Assembly: GCF_017948455.1 (NCBI RefSeq)
Contig: NZ_JAFFSU010000041.1
Coordinates: 1 to 45,943 of the forward strand
From: Streptomyces sp. GESEQ-4
Lineage (GTDB): Bacteria > Actinomycetota > Actinomycetes > Streptomycetales > Streptomycetaceae
Length of the DNA stretch: 45,943 nucleotides
Reading direction: 5' to 3'
The notes under the pieces were generated by a model that saw nothing but the letters and a program-made list of their open reading frames with translations, did no database searches and was not told where the DNA came from. A program made the translations under genes and the position numbers. Shown piece after piece: positions 8,034-15,557 of the stretch. Each line of letters opens with the position of its first letter. Within the stretch, counting starts at the first letter, position 1.

Positions 8034-8639
8034 TCAGCGGGGCTTGAGGCCGTGCAGCATGTGGTGGACCAGCTCGTCGACGCCCTCGAGGGCGGCCTCC
8101 GGGGTGAGCATGCAGGCGGCCGTCATCGAGGCGAGTCCGTGGAGTGCGGCGCCGGTGAAGAGCGTGAGGTGCTCGGGGTCCGCCTCGATGATCTCGCCGC
8201 GCTGCTGGGCGTCGGCGAGGACGCGGGCCAGCGCGCCGATCGTGCGGTCGACGCCGGCCGCCATCTGCTCGGCGGCGTCGGGCTCGTGCTTACGGGCGTA
8301 CATCAGCTCCAGCAGGGCGGCGTTGTCGATGGAGAACTGGAGATAGGCGCGGGCGAGTTCGGTGAGCCGGGACTCGAGCGGCAACTCGGGGTCGTCGGCG
8401 GTGTTCAGGGCCTGGGCGAGCCGCTCGTATCCGCTGAGTGCGAGGGCGTTGAGCAGGGCCTGCTTGTCCTTGAAGTGCCGGCCGGGGGCGGCGTGGCTGA
8501 CGCCGATCTCGCGGGCCAGTTCCCGCAGGGACAGCTCGGCGACGCCCTTCTCCCGCAGAGTGCGCTCGGCGGTGGCGAGCAGGGCGGAGCGGAGGTCTCC
8601 GTGGTGGTAAGGGCGGCTGGCTGCGGGCATGGGGCTCAT
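8034..8639 (-). CDS. TetR-family transcriptional regulator
   Basis: A 201-residue repressor-type protein. The N-terminal helix-turn-helix (about residues 20-66) contains LSLRELAREIGVSHAAPGRHFKDKQALL, the classical TetR recognition region; the C-terminal ligand domain is of the type with a conserved LTLFTGAALHGLASM segment. It is divergent from the SDR gene at 8712 and separated by only 72 bp that hold operator-like palindromes, so it probably represses both itself and the SDR. No Shine-Dalgarno sequence precedes the ATG at 8639, and a promoter-like pair (ATGACA and TACATC, 17 bp apart) puts the transcript start almost at the ATG. The ligand is unknown. Confidence 0.9.
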   Translation of the reverse strand: MSPMPAASRPYHHGDLRSALLATAERTLREKGVAELSLRELAREIGVSHAAPGRHFKDKQALLNALALSGYERLAQALNTADDPELPLESRLTELARAYLQFSIDNAALLELMYARKHEPDAAEQMAAGVDRTIGALARVLADAQQRGEIIEADPEHLTLFTGAALHGLASMTAACMLTPEAALEGVDELVHHMLHGLKPR

Positions 8640-8647
8640 CGTAACTC

Positions 8648-8704
8648 GATGTAGGCGACGTCAGCTTTGTTGTCATTGACAGCATTGTAGGCGGCGCCTA
8701 CATT
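8648..8704. promoter_or_regulatory. Divergent TetR/SDR promoters with embedded operator
   Basis: Plus strand: TTGACA (8676-8681), 17-bp spacer, TACATT (8699-8704), 7 nt before the SDR ATG. Minus strand: ATGACA (8676-8671), 17-bp spacer, TACATC (8653-8648), 8 nt before the TetR ATG. The palindrome TGTAGGC-GGC-GCCTACA (8686-8702) covers the SDR -10, and a second half site TGTAGGC (8650-8656) covers the TetR -10. Probably the TetR operator. Confidence 0.7.
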
Positions 8705-8711
8705 TGTAGTC

Positions 8712-9638
8712 ATGGCTGAGACAACGAGCAAGCAGACTCACAAGTGGGATGCCTCGCGCCTTCCCGACCTCACCGGCCGCACCGTCCTCGTCACCGGCGC
8801 CAACAGCGGCATCGGGCTGACCGCGGCGGACGCGCTGGCCCGCGTGGGGGCGCATGTGGTGTTCGCCGTACGGGATCTGGAGCGCGGGCGGGCGGCAGCG
8901 GCGACCGTGTCCGGGAGTACGGAGGTGCGGCGGCTGGACCTGGCCGATCTGCGGTCCGTGCGTGACTTCGCGGACGGATGGCGCGACCCGATCCACGTCC
9001 TGATCAACAACGCGGGCGTGATGATGCTGCCGCGGCAGCAGACCCGGGACGGCTTCGAGATGCAGTTCGGCACGAACCATCTAGGCCACTTCGCACTGAC
9101 GAACCTGCTGCTGCCGTACGTCCAGGACCGCGTGGTGACGCTGTCGTCGGGCGCGCACCGCTGGGGAGCGGTGACCATCGCCTTCGACGACCTGAATCTG
9201 ACGGCCGGATACACGCCGCGCCGGGCCTACGCCCAGTCCAAGCTGGCGAACCTGCTCTTCACGCTGGAACTGCAGCGCCGGCTGACGGAGTCGGGCTCGT
9301 CGGTACGGGCGTACGCGGCCCACCCCGGGTACGCGGCGACCAACCTCCAGAGCCACGCGGCGAACCCGGTCGCCCGCGCCGGGATGGCGTTGGGCAACAG
9401 GTTCTTCGCCCAGGACGACCGCGCGGGCGCCCTGCCCACGCTGTACGCGGCGACGCAGGATCTGCCGGGTGCGAGCTACGTCGGACCGGACGGGCTGGGC
9501 GAGATGCGCGGGGCGCCGACGCTGGTGGGCCGTACGCAGGCGGCGAGCGATCCGGCGGTGGCCCGCCGCCTGTGGACGGTGTCGGAGGAACTGACCGGAG
9601 TGACCTGGCCGTTGAAGCAGCCGGCCGCTCAGCGGTAG
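8712..9638 (+). CDS. Short-chain dehydrogenase (retinol-dehydrogenase-like)
   Basis: A 308-residue classical SDR. The NAD(P) binding motif is TGANSGIG (28-35), the NNAG motif follows near residue 97, and the active site YAQSK includes the catalytic Tyr and Lys, with the partner Ser in TLSSGAHRWG. It lies in the subgroup of the retinol dehydrogenase/WWOX type with longer length than the 250-residue core. Substrate is not predictable. The ATG at 8712 has no Shine-Dalgarno sequence and sits 7 nt from the promoter -10, so the mRNA is probably leaderless. Expression should be under the divergent TetR protein. Ligand and substrate may be the same small lipophilic or xenobiotic molecule (inference). 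Confidence 0.9.
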   Translation: MAETTSKQTHKWDASRLPDLTGRTVLVTGANSGIGLTAADALARVGAHVVFAVRDLERGRAAAATVSGSTEVRRLDLADLRSVRDFADGWRDPIHVLINNAGVMMLPRQQTRDGFEMQFGTNHLGHFALTNLLLPYVQDRVVTLSSGAHRWGAVTIAFDDLNLTAGYTPRRAYAQSKLANLLFTLELQRRLTESGSSVRAYAAHPGYAATNLQSHAANPVARAGMALGNRFFAQDDRAGALPTLYAATQDLPGASYVGPDGLGEMRGAPTLVGRTQAASDPAVARRLWTVSEELTGVTWPLKQPAAQR

Positions 9639-9657
9639 AAGACCGACCGCTACGCCG

Positions 9658-10074
9658 TCAGCCCTCCGGCTGCGTCACGGTCAGCGCCCACCGAAGGGTG
9701 TCCGTCGAGGCATCCACACCCACGCCGAAAGACCCGGCGACCACGCCTGCGGGCAGGGTCACCGAACCCACCCCCGCCGTCCCGGCAGGACAGTCGACCG
9801 AGAACGCGGCGACCTGCACCTCCTGCGACTCCATCGTCACCCGCACGCTGCCGCCGCCCTCGCAGGCCACCGTGAGCACGGTCGGCAGCCCTTGCCACGC
9901 GCCCGCCGACACGACACCGCCGTCCCCCGTCCGCTCGTCCACCCAGACCAGGCCCTCCGGCCCGGGATGGGGCAGCAGGCCATCGCTCGACGCGGCGGCC
10001 GGACCCGCCGCCACCCCTGTCAGCCCGCAGGCCAGCAGTGCCGTCACGGCCAGCGCACGACTCGTCCGTCTCAA
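9658..10074 (-). CDS. Small secreted protein of unknown function
   Basis: A 139-residue protein if it starts at the TTG at 10074, which has GGGGAG about 6 nt upstream; the open frame continues to 10137 but the extra residues do not look like a signal peptide start. The N terminus is Arg-rich then hydrophobic (ALAVTALLACGLTGVAAG) and ends in AAASS, a good signal peptidase I site. The mature part of about 110 residues is beta-rich, with two Cys (VACEGGG and VDCPAG) that may form a disulfide, and WVDERTGDGG. It resembles the many small Streptomyces exported proteins related to subtilisin-inhibitor-like or SSI-like proteins, but no family can be named. It is convergent with the SDR gene. Confidence 0.6.
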   Translation of the reverse strand: MRRTSRALAVTALLACGLTGVAAGPAAASSDGLLPHPGPEGLVWVDERTGDGGVVSAGAWQGLPTVLTVACEGGGSVRVTMESQEVQVAAFSVDCPAGTAGVGSVTLPAGVVAGSFGVGVDASTDTLRWALTVTQPEG

Positions 10075-10169
10075 CTTCGCTCCCCTGTCGATGTGTTGCG
10101 GAACCCACAGTGTGCCGGGGCGCGTGGTGTCGTACATGAGTATTGGTGCTCAAGGGAGGTGGTCGGTCC

Positions 10170-10934
10170 ATGGCAGTGTCGGTGCCGAGTCTGCTCGGGG
10201 TCTTCGCTCATCCGGACGACGAGTCGCTGTTCTCCGGTGGAGTGCTCGCCCGGCATGCCGCCGCGGGCGCCCGGACCGCCGTCGTGACGGCGACCTGGAC
10301 CGAGGGCACCCGGCGTGGTGCGGAACTCGCGGAGGCGCTGGGGATCCTGGGTGCCGGTGGGCCGCGGATGCTCGGCTATGCCGATGCACGGGTGCCGGAG
10401 TCCGCTCCTGGCCGGGCGCGGTTGTGCGATGCGCCGCTCGACGAGGCGGTCGGGCGGCTGGTGGCCCATGTCCGGCAGTTCCACCCGGAGATCGTGGTCA
10501 CCCACGATGCGTACGGCGGGGTGACCGGCCACCCGGACCATGTGCACACCCACCGGGTGACCACGCTCGCGGTCCAGGCGGCCGGGCTGGAGCGGCTCTA
10601 CCCGGAGGCCGGTGAGCCCTGGCGGCCGAGCGCGCTCTACCTGGCGACGCACCCGGACTCGGCGGTCGAGGCGCTTAGCGAGTTCGCGCATGTGGGCAAG
10701 GCCATGAGAACCGTCCCCGACGAGCTGATCACCGCGACTGTCGATGTGAGCCCCTGGCTGGAGCGGAAGTGGGCCGCCGTGCTGGCTCATCGCAGTGAGG
10801 TGGAGCGGGGCGCCGCGCCGGGCCTGCTCGCCGGTTTCCCCGCGGCCGTCCGGGAACGGTTCCTGTCCACCGAGTGGTACATCCGCCACGACACCGTCTC
10901 CAGCGCGTCGGCCCAGACGGAGCTGACGGCTTGA
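10170..10934 (+). CDS. PIG-L family deacetylase
   Basis: A 254-residue zinc-dependent N-acetyl hydrolase of the PIG-L/LmbE type. The metal-binding motifs are visible: AHPDDE near residues 13-18 and GHPDHVHTH near 121-129, with THD between them. The ATG at 10170 is favoured by GGGAGG about 11 nt upstream. Members remove acetyl groups from GlcNAc-linked small molecules, including mycothiol precursors (MshB) and mycothiol conjugates (Mca). The window also holds mshD, but it is over 30 kb away and there is no reason to link them. Substrate is left open. Confidence 0.88.
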   Translation: MAVSVPSLLGVFAHPDDESLFSGGVLARHAAAGARTAVVTATWTEGTRRGAELAEALGILGAGGPRMLGYADARVPESAPGRARLCDAPLDEAVGRLVAHVRQFHPEIVVTHDAYGGVTGHPDHVHTHRVTTLAVQAAGLERLYPEAGEPWRPSALYLATHPDSAVEALSEFAHVGKAMRTVPDELITATVDVSPWLERKWAAVLAHRSEVERGAAPGLLAGFPAAVRERFLSTEWYIRHDTVSSASAQTELTA

Positions 10935-10953
10935 GGACGGGTGGCCCAGCTGG

Positions 10954-11385
10954 TTACTTGCTCACCCCGCTCTCCAGCCTCCGCTTCAGGTTCCGGTAGC
11001 TGATCGGCGTCCCCTTCGCGGCCTGCCTCCGCACCAGCGGCAGCAGCGGTACGCCGATGCCGTGCGGCTCGAAGTCGAGGGCGAAGGTGACGCGGGAGGC
11101 GGTGCCGTCGGCGGCCGGCTCCACGGTGATGGTCATCGACGGGCGGAGCGGTCCGTCCAGGCCACGGACGCTCCATTGGGCCGGCGGCCGGGACTCGGTG
11201 ACCTCCTGCGTGTACGTCCGCTCGCGGGGCCCGATGCGCCGGGTCGTGGTGAACCGGCCAGGCGCCTGCTCCTGTACGCGTACGACGTCGCTCTGCCATT
11301 CGGCGAAGTGGGCCGGGTCGGTGACGTACGCGAAGACCTCGGCCGGTGGACGGGCGATCTCGATGGTGGATACGAGGGGTGGCAT
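10954..11385 (-). CDS. SRPBCC-family (polyketide cyclase/START-like) protein
   Basis: A 143-residue protein with the helix-grip fold pattern: N-terminal strand VSTIEIARPPAEVFAYVTDPAHFAEW (the usual PAEVF...D..F..W signature), a run of beta strands, and a C-terminal amphipathic helix ending in YRNLKRRLESG. Such proteins bind lipophilic ligands in a cavity or act as cyclases or dehydratases; many are uncharacterised. The gene is convergent with the PIG-L gene and follows the SDR-like gene at 11483 on the same strand with about 100 bp between. No catalytic residues can be assigned. Confidence 0.85.
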   Translation of the reverse strand: MPPLVSTIEIARPPAEVFAYVTDPAHFAEWQSDVVRVQEQAPGRFTTTRRIGPRERTYTQEVTESRPPAQWSVRGLDGPLRPSMTITVEPAADGTASRVTFALDFEPHGIGVPLLPLVRRQAAKGTPISYRNLKRRLESGVSK

Positions 11386-11482
11386 GATGCGTCCTCCTCA
11401 CGTGCTCATGTCGGCTGGGGTTGTGCTGTCCCCCGTCTCCATGACGGATCCCGGACGACGTGTGTGACCGCCGGTCCCCAGC

Positions 11483-12250
11483 TCAGCTCGCGAACATTCC
11501 GGCTGTCGCGTTGACCCACGTGCCCGTGATGGCGGCAGCGGCGTCGGAGGCGAGGAACGTCGCCAGGGCGGCGATGTCCGAGATCCGGGGCGAGCGCTTC
11601 GTCATCCGGAGGCTGTCCAGGTGGGAGCGGATGCCGTCCACCGCGGCCTCGTCCATGGCCGGGGCGCCCGCCGCGGTGAGTTTCTCGGGGGTCAGGCTGT
11701 CGGTGACGCCCGCCGTCCAGATTCCGCAGACACGGACGCCGGCCGGGCCGACCTCCTGGGCGAGCTGGCGGATCAGCGCGTCGATCGCGCCGTCGGCCGC
11801 GGCGGTGCCGCCCATCATCGGGCTGCCGTTGGCGGACCCGCTGTCCAGGGAGAGGATCACGCCCGAGCCCTGTGCGGCCATCCGGCGTGCCGCGGCCCGC
11901 GCGGTGATGAACTGGCAGGTGATGCCCTGTGTCACCGGACGCGTGTAGTCCTCGACCGACATATCGGTCAGCGGTACGCCCTGGAAGTCGCCCCGCGGCA
12001 CCAGGTTGACGGAGATGTCGATCCGCCCCGCCCGCTCGACGACCGACGTCGCATGGGACTCGACGGCGTCCTCGTCCCGCGCGTCGAGCACGTCGTACTC
12101 CGCACCGGCCTCGGCGGCGGCCTTCCGCAGCGTGTCCTCCGTACGGCCCACGAGGAACACCCGCGCCCCCGCCTGTACGTACGCCTTCGCGACGCCCGCG
12201 CCGAGGGAACCGGCTCCGCCGTAGACCACCGCGACCTTGTTCTTCAGCAT
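11483..12250 (-). CDS. SDR-fold protein lacking the catalytic Tyr/Lys
   Basis: A 255-residue Rossmann-fold protein starting at the ATG at 12250 (GGAGG upstream). The nucleotide motif is altered to YGGAGSLGAG (about 10-19), the usual NNAG reads NLVP, and where YxxxK is expected the sequence is TAAADGAID, so Tyr and Lys are both replaced while the following helix (DALIRQLAQEVGPAGVRV) is intact. The C terminus shows LASDAAAAITGTWVNATAGM, the usual end of the FabG-like group. It may bind NAD(P) without being a standard dehydrogenase. It lies about 100 bp downstream of the ECF sigma gene on the same strand, so it may belong to that transcription unit. Confidence 0.82.
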   Translation of the reverse strand: MLKNKVAVVYGGAGSLGAGVAKAYVQAGARVFLVGRTEDTLRKAAAEAGAEYDVLDARDEDAVESHATSVVERAGRIDISVNLVPRGDFQGVPLTDMSVEDYTRPVTQGITCQFITARAAARRMAAQGSGVILSLDSGSANGSPMMGGTAAADGAIDALIRQLAQEVGPAGVRVCGIWTAGVTDSLTPEKLTAAGAPAMDEAAVDGIRSHLDSLRMTKRSPRISDIAALATFLASDAAAAITGTWVNATAGMFAS

Positions 12251-12353
12251 GGTTCTTCGCCTCCGTGACTGGGGGCGCCCCGTGCGCCCGTCACTCCGTG
12301 GGACGTGCGGGCCGGGGAAACTCATCGCGGCGGCGCGACATCTGCAGAGGTGA

Positions 12354-13652
12354 TCAGAGCGTCATCGGCAGTCCGAACGCGGGGAACAGATGCGGTTCGA
12401 AGGTGGTGATCTGGGCGATACGACCGTCCGCGACCCGGAGTACGTCGATGAGCTGCGCCCGGAACACGCTGGTCCCGGGCCGTTGCAGATAGCCGGCGAC
12501 GGCCAACTGGCCGTTGGCCCGCACCGGCAGGACCCGCCAATGCCCGGCGAACATCGGCGACGCGGGGTCGAGGTTCGGCCGTACGAAGGCGAACATGGCG
12601 TCCCGCGAGGTGAACCAGAACGGGTTCGGCGGCATGGTGAGCACGATGTCCTCGCGTACCAGCTCGACCATGGCGTCGATGTCGGTCCGGGCGAACGCGT
12701 CCAGGTAGCGCTGGAGCAGTGCCAGGTCCTCGGCGCCGGGAGCGGGGGCTGACCAGTCCTCGCGCCGCCCCGGCAACGCCTGCCGCAGTGTCGAACGGCC
12801 GCGCTGGACTGCGCTGTTGGCGGAGGGAACGCTCGTGTCCAGCAGTTCGGCGGTCTCCTGGGCCGACCATCCGGCGACGTCGCGCAGGATCACCGCGGCC
12901 CGTTGGCGGGGCGGGAGCTGCTGGATGGCGGTGAGAAAGACCAGTTCGAGCGTCTCGCTCGCCACGGCCTGCTCGTCGGGCTCGTGCTGCGGCGCGGGGG
13001 CCTCGGGCAGCTGATCGTCCGGGAACGGCTGCAGCCACGGGAGCCGTGGGGGTGGCGGGCCGTCTCCGGAGTCCATGCCGGGTACGGGTTCGTACGGGGT
13101 CGGGCGCCGGTTCTGCTTGCGCAGGAAATCGAGGCAGGCGTTGGTGGCGATCTTGTACAGCCAGGCGCGCGGGTTGTCGACGCCGTCCAGCGTCTCGCGG
13201 GCCCGCCAGGCCCGTAGGAACGTCTCCTGCGTGAGGTCCTCGGCCTCGTCGTACGAGCCGAGCAGGCGGTAACAGTGGACGCGGAGTTCGCGGTGGTGGG
13301 CCTCGATGAGGGCCGTGAGGGTGTCGTCCTCGCCGGAATTCGTCACGTCGGTGGGTGTGACGTTTTCGACCGCCTCGCCGGCCTCTCGTCTCTCGCGTGC
13401 GAGACGCCGCAGCTGGGCGAAGCGGGGTGACAGGGCCTCTACGTCGGCCTGGAACGCGAGTGCGGGTTCCAGGCGTAGCCGGGTCAGCCGTTCCCCGATG
13501 TCCGACACCAGCTCCTGCGCGGGAACACCGGCCGGCCGCCGCCGCTCGCGGTAGGCCCGCTGCCGGCACGCCTGCGAGCAGTACGACGCGGTCCGCCCCG
13601 GGCCGCCGGTGCTGTCGATCGTCCGCCCGCAGGCTTGGCAGCGCGCCGCCAT
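12354..13652 (-). CDS. ECF sigma factor with N-terminal zinc finger and SnoaL-like C terminus
   Basis: A 432-residue protein of three parts. Residues 1-40 carry C5-x2-C8 and C25-x3-C29, with CSQACRQRAYRERR, a small zinc-finger-like module; 41-105 is a charged helical linker. Residues 111-180 are sigma region 2 (YRLLGSYDEAEDLTQETFL), 231-292 region 4 (LPPRQRAAVILRDVAGWS, then the helix-turn-helix). About 305-430 is a SnoaL-like domain (LLQRYLDAFARTDIDAMVEL, PPNPFWF), as in SigJ/ECF41- and SigG-like factors where it modulates activity and no separate anti-sigma is needed. No good internal start exists between finger and sigma. The ATG lies 4 nt after a DUF397 stop, so it is coupled to the XRE-DUF397 genes. 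Confidence 0.85.
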   Translation of the reverse strand: MAARCQACGRTIDSTGGPGRTASYCSQACRQRAYRERRRPAGVPAQELVSDIGERLTRLRLEPALAFQADVEALSPRFAQLRRLARERREAGEAVENVTPTDVTNSGEDDTLTALIEAHHRELRVHCYRLLGSYDEAEDLTQETFLRAWRARETLDGVDNPRAWLYKIATNACLDFLRKQNRRPTPYEPVPGMDSGDGPPPPRLPWLQPFPDDQLPEAPAPQHEPDEQAVASETLELVFLTAIQQLPPRQRAAVILRDVAGWSAQETAELLDTSVPSANSAVQRGRSTLRQALPGRREDWSAPAPGAEDLALLQRYLDAFARTDIDAMVELVREDIVLTMPPNPFWFTSRDAMFAFVRPNLDPASPMFAGHWRVLPVRANGQLAVAGYLQRPGTSVFRAQLIDVLRVADGRIAQITTFEPHLFPAFGLPMTL

Positions 13653-13656
13653 CCGT

Positions 13657-13890
13657 CTACGCGTCTTCTACGAAGTGGTCGAACTCGCCCGCCTGTACGC
13701 CGAGTACGAAGGCGTCCCACTTTCGGCGGTTGGTGGTGACCACGTTGTCCGGGGCGCTGGTCTCACGGAGGTAGACGGGCGCGTCACCGTCGTCGCCCTC
13801 GCCGAAGGCGATCTCGATCCAGGGTCCGGGGCCGGTGGCGTCGGGCGGGGCGGCGCGTTCCCAGGTGAGGTTCGGGGGGATGTCAGACAC
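13657..13890 (-). CDS. DUF397 protein, first of two
   Basis: A 77-residue protein with the C-terminal half of the DUF397 pattern: VYLRETSAPDNVVTTNRRKWDAFVLGVQAGEFD, equivalent to the VRDSKDP...W.AF..GVKAGEFD region. The N-terminal W.KSSYS motif is replaced by LTWERAAPP. It starts with GTG at 13890 and overlaps the stop of the preceding DUF397 gene by 8 bp; its own stop is 4 nt before the sigma factor start. DUF397 proteins are partners of WhiJ/AbaA-type XRE regulators in Streptomyces and are thought to antagonise or modulate them. Here the position suggests that it links the XRE regulator to the sigma factor. Confidence 0.8.
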   Translation of the reverse strand: MSDIPPNLTWERAAPPDATGPGPWIEIAFGEGDDGDAPVYLRETSAPDNVVTTNRRKWDAFVLGVQAGEFDHFVEDA

Positions 13891-14125
13891 GGGCGGTTTC
13901 CTTCTTGAGTACGAGGAGAAGGGCGCCGAAGGCGGTGGGGGTGGCCGTGAGTATCGCGCGGGTGGGGTCGCTGCTTTCGGTGAGGTGGATCGTTTCGGTG
14001 GCGGTGGCGGTGGCGGTGGCGGTGGCGGTGGCGGTGGCGGTGGCGGTGGCGACGTGGAGGCAGGAGGCGCCCTCGGAGCAGTACGACGACTTCTGCCAGC
14101 GCGGGTTCATGGGCATGTCCTTCAC
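13883..14125 (-). CDS. DUF397 protein with Ala-Thr repeat
   Basis: An 80-residue DUF397 protein. The diagnostic N terminus PRWQKSSYCSEGASCLHVA and the second half IHLTESSDPTRAILTATPTAFGALL are both present, but they are separated by nine Ala-Thr dipeptides (residues 26-43) encoded by a (GGTGGC)9 tract on the plus strand. In ordinary family members this loop is only a few residues. It starts with GTG at 14125, overlapping the XRE stop as GTGA, and its own stop is inside the start of the next DUF397 gene, so all are coupled. The repeat unit is 6 bp, so copy number changes keep the reading frame. Confidence 0.82.
   Translation of the reverse strand: MKDMPMNPRWQKSSYCSEGASCLHVATATATATATATATATATETIHLTESSDPTRAILTATPTAFGALLLVLKKETARV
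13997..14050. repeat. (GGTGGC)9 hexanucleotide tract
   Basis: Nine perfect tandem copies of GGTGGC lie inside the DUF397 gene and encode nine Ala-Thr pairs on the minus strand. The tract should be prone to slippage, changing the loop length by two residues per event without frameshift. Confidence 0.95.
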
Positions 14126-14976
14126 AGCTCTCGCATCACGTTGTGGACAAGGTCCTGGGTCTTCTCCGGGCCGAGCGCGACAGCCTCGATCCGGTCGAAC
14201 AGCGTGCGGTACTTGTGCAACTGTGCCTCGGCGTCGAGGAAGGCGAGGCCGTGGGCCTGGTCGAGATAGACGGTGTCCAACTGCGGTACCGGGCCGCGCG
14301 CGTAGTGGATCGACTGGCCGGATCCCGGGAAGGCACCGGCGTCGAAGGTGACGGCGCGCAGGGTCACGTGGTCCCGGTCATTCATGTCGAGCAGGTGCTG
14401 CAACTGTTGGCGGGCAACCGTGGAGCCGCCGACCTTCATGCGCAGAGCGGCCTCGTGGATGATCGCCTCGTACGGTGTCGGTTCTTCCTCGCGGAAGAGG
14501 ATCGCCTGGCGCTTGATGCGGAACGACAGGCGGTGCTCGATGTCGGGCGGGGAGAGTTCGGTAACCGCCTGACGGAAGATCTCGAGGGCGTACTCGCGTG
14601 TCTGGAGCAGTCCGGGAACGCGGGCCGTGGTGAAGTCGCGCAACGACCGGGCGTGGTGCTCCAGTTCGGCCAGATCGAGGAGCGGCCGGGAGAGCTGCTC
14701 GCGGTACTCCTCCCACCAGCCGCGTTTCCGGTCGCCGGTCATTCCGGCGATCGCCTCGACGAGGGCCTTGTCCGGGCAGTCGTAGTGGCAGGCCAGTGTG
14801 CGTACGCGCTCGGCGCTCACACCGAGTCGGCCGGTCTCCATGTTGCTGACCTGCGCCTGCTTCATGCCGAGCAACTCCGCCGCCTGCGTTGAGGTCAGGC
14901 CCGCGCGCTCGCGCAGCTTGCGCAGCTCGGCGCCAAGCCGGAGTTGACGTCCCGTCGGGTTGGTCCTCACGGGCAT
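14122..14976 (-). CDS. XRE-family regulator with DUF5753 (WhiJ-like)
   Basis: A 284-residue protein. Residues 12-68 are a Cro/C1-type helix-turn-helix (LRKLRERAGLTSTQAAELLG, then QAQVSNMETGRLGVS). The remaining 200 residues match the DUF5753 domain, with the typical LSRPLLDLAELEHHARSLRDF, VPGLLQTREYALEIF and YLDQAHGLAFLDAEAQLHKYRTLFDRIEAVAL. This is the WhiJ/AbaA-type regulator of Streptomyces, usually found with a DUF397 gene and an RsbW-like ATPase, as here. Such systems affect aerial growth and antibiotic production. Expression probably starts in the 137-bp gap shared with the divergent ATPase gene. Downstream genes are translationally coupled. Confidence 0.92.
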   Translation of the reverse strand: MPVRTNPTGRQLRLGAELRKLRERAGLTSTQAAELLGMKQAQVSNMETGRLGVSAERVRTLACHYDCPDKALVEAIAGMTGDRKRGWWEEYREQLSRPLLDLAELEHHARSLRDFTTARVPGLLQTREYALEIFRQAVTELSPPDIEHRLSFRIKRQAILFREEEPTPYEAIIHEAALRMKVGGSTVARQQLQHLLDMNDRDHVTLRAVTFDAGAFPGSGQSIHYARGPVPQLDTVYLDQAHGLAFLDAEAQLHKYRTLFDRIEAVALGPEKTQDLVHNVMREL

Positions 14977-15113
14977 CCCCGTCTCTCCCTGCGCACTGCC
15001 GTCACCTACACGGGTGAATGCTTTTAGTATCCCCGGGTTTCGGAGAAGAATATATCCGGAGCCCGCTACCTTCGTAGTGAGGCCCCAACTCCCCTCAGTG
15101 ATCGGAGACTTCC

Positions 15114-15557
15114 ATGTCCACCGTATCCCCGCCCTGGACCTACACCCTCCACCTCCCGCACGATCCCCGCGCCCCCCGTATCGCCCGCGCCACCCTCCGT
15201 ACCGTCCTCGCCGCCCATGGGCTCACCCATGTCATCCCCACCGCCGAACTCATGGCCTCCGAACTCCTCACCAACGCCCACCTCCACACCACCGGCCCCT
15301 ACGCCCTCCGCGTCCGCCCCATGGAATCCGACCGCCTCCGGGTCGCCGTATGGGACACCGACCCCCGCGTCCCGCCCGGCTTCACCACTGACGGCGCCAC
15401 CGTCGCCGTACCGCCGGACGACGCCGAATCCGGACGCGGCCTGCATCTCGTACGCGCGTGTGCCGACTCGGTCGGCGCGTCCGTGTTGCGAGAGCTGGGC
15501 GCCTCCAAGGGCGGGAAGCTGCTGTGGGCCGAGTGTCAGTGGGGTGACCTAACGTAG
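15114..15557 (+). CDS. RsbW/SpoIIAB-like ATP-binding protein (HATPase_c)
   Basis: A 147-residue single-domain GHKL ATPase. The N box is ASELLTNAHLHT (about 46-57), the G1 box VWDTDP (79-84) and the G2 region ESGRGLHLVRACAD (104-117). These small kinases or phosphorylation switches in Streptomyces accompany WhiJ-type XRE and DUF397 genes and are possible anti-sigma factors. The ATG at 15114 has GGAGA about 8 nt upstream. It is divergent from the XRE gene. With an ECF sigma gene in the opposing operon, an interaction with that sigma is tempting but unproven; RsbW-type proteins usually act on SigB/F-type factors. Confidence 0.88.
   Translation: MSTVSPPWTYTLHLPHDPRAPRIARATLRTVLAAHGLTHVIPTAELMASELLTNAHLHTTGPYALRVRPMESDRLRVAVWDTDPRVPPGFTTDGATVAVPPDDAESGRGLHLVRACADSVGASVLRELGASKGGKLLWAECQWGDLT

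Noticed and set aside
13997..14050. Short tandem repeat considered as a CRISPR array
   Set aside because: Units are 6 bp with no spacers. The 35-bp minisatellite at 42065-42169 was rejected for the same reason.
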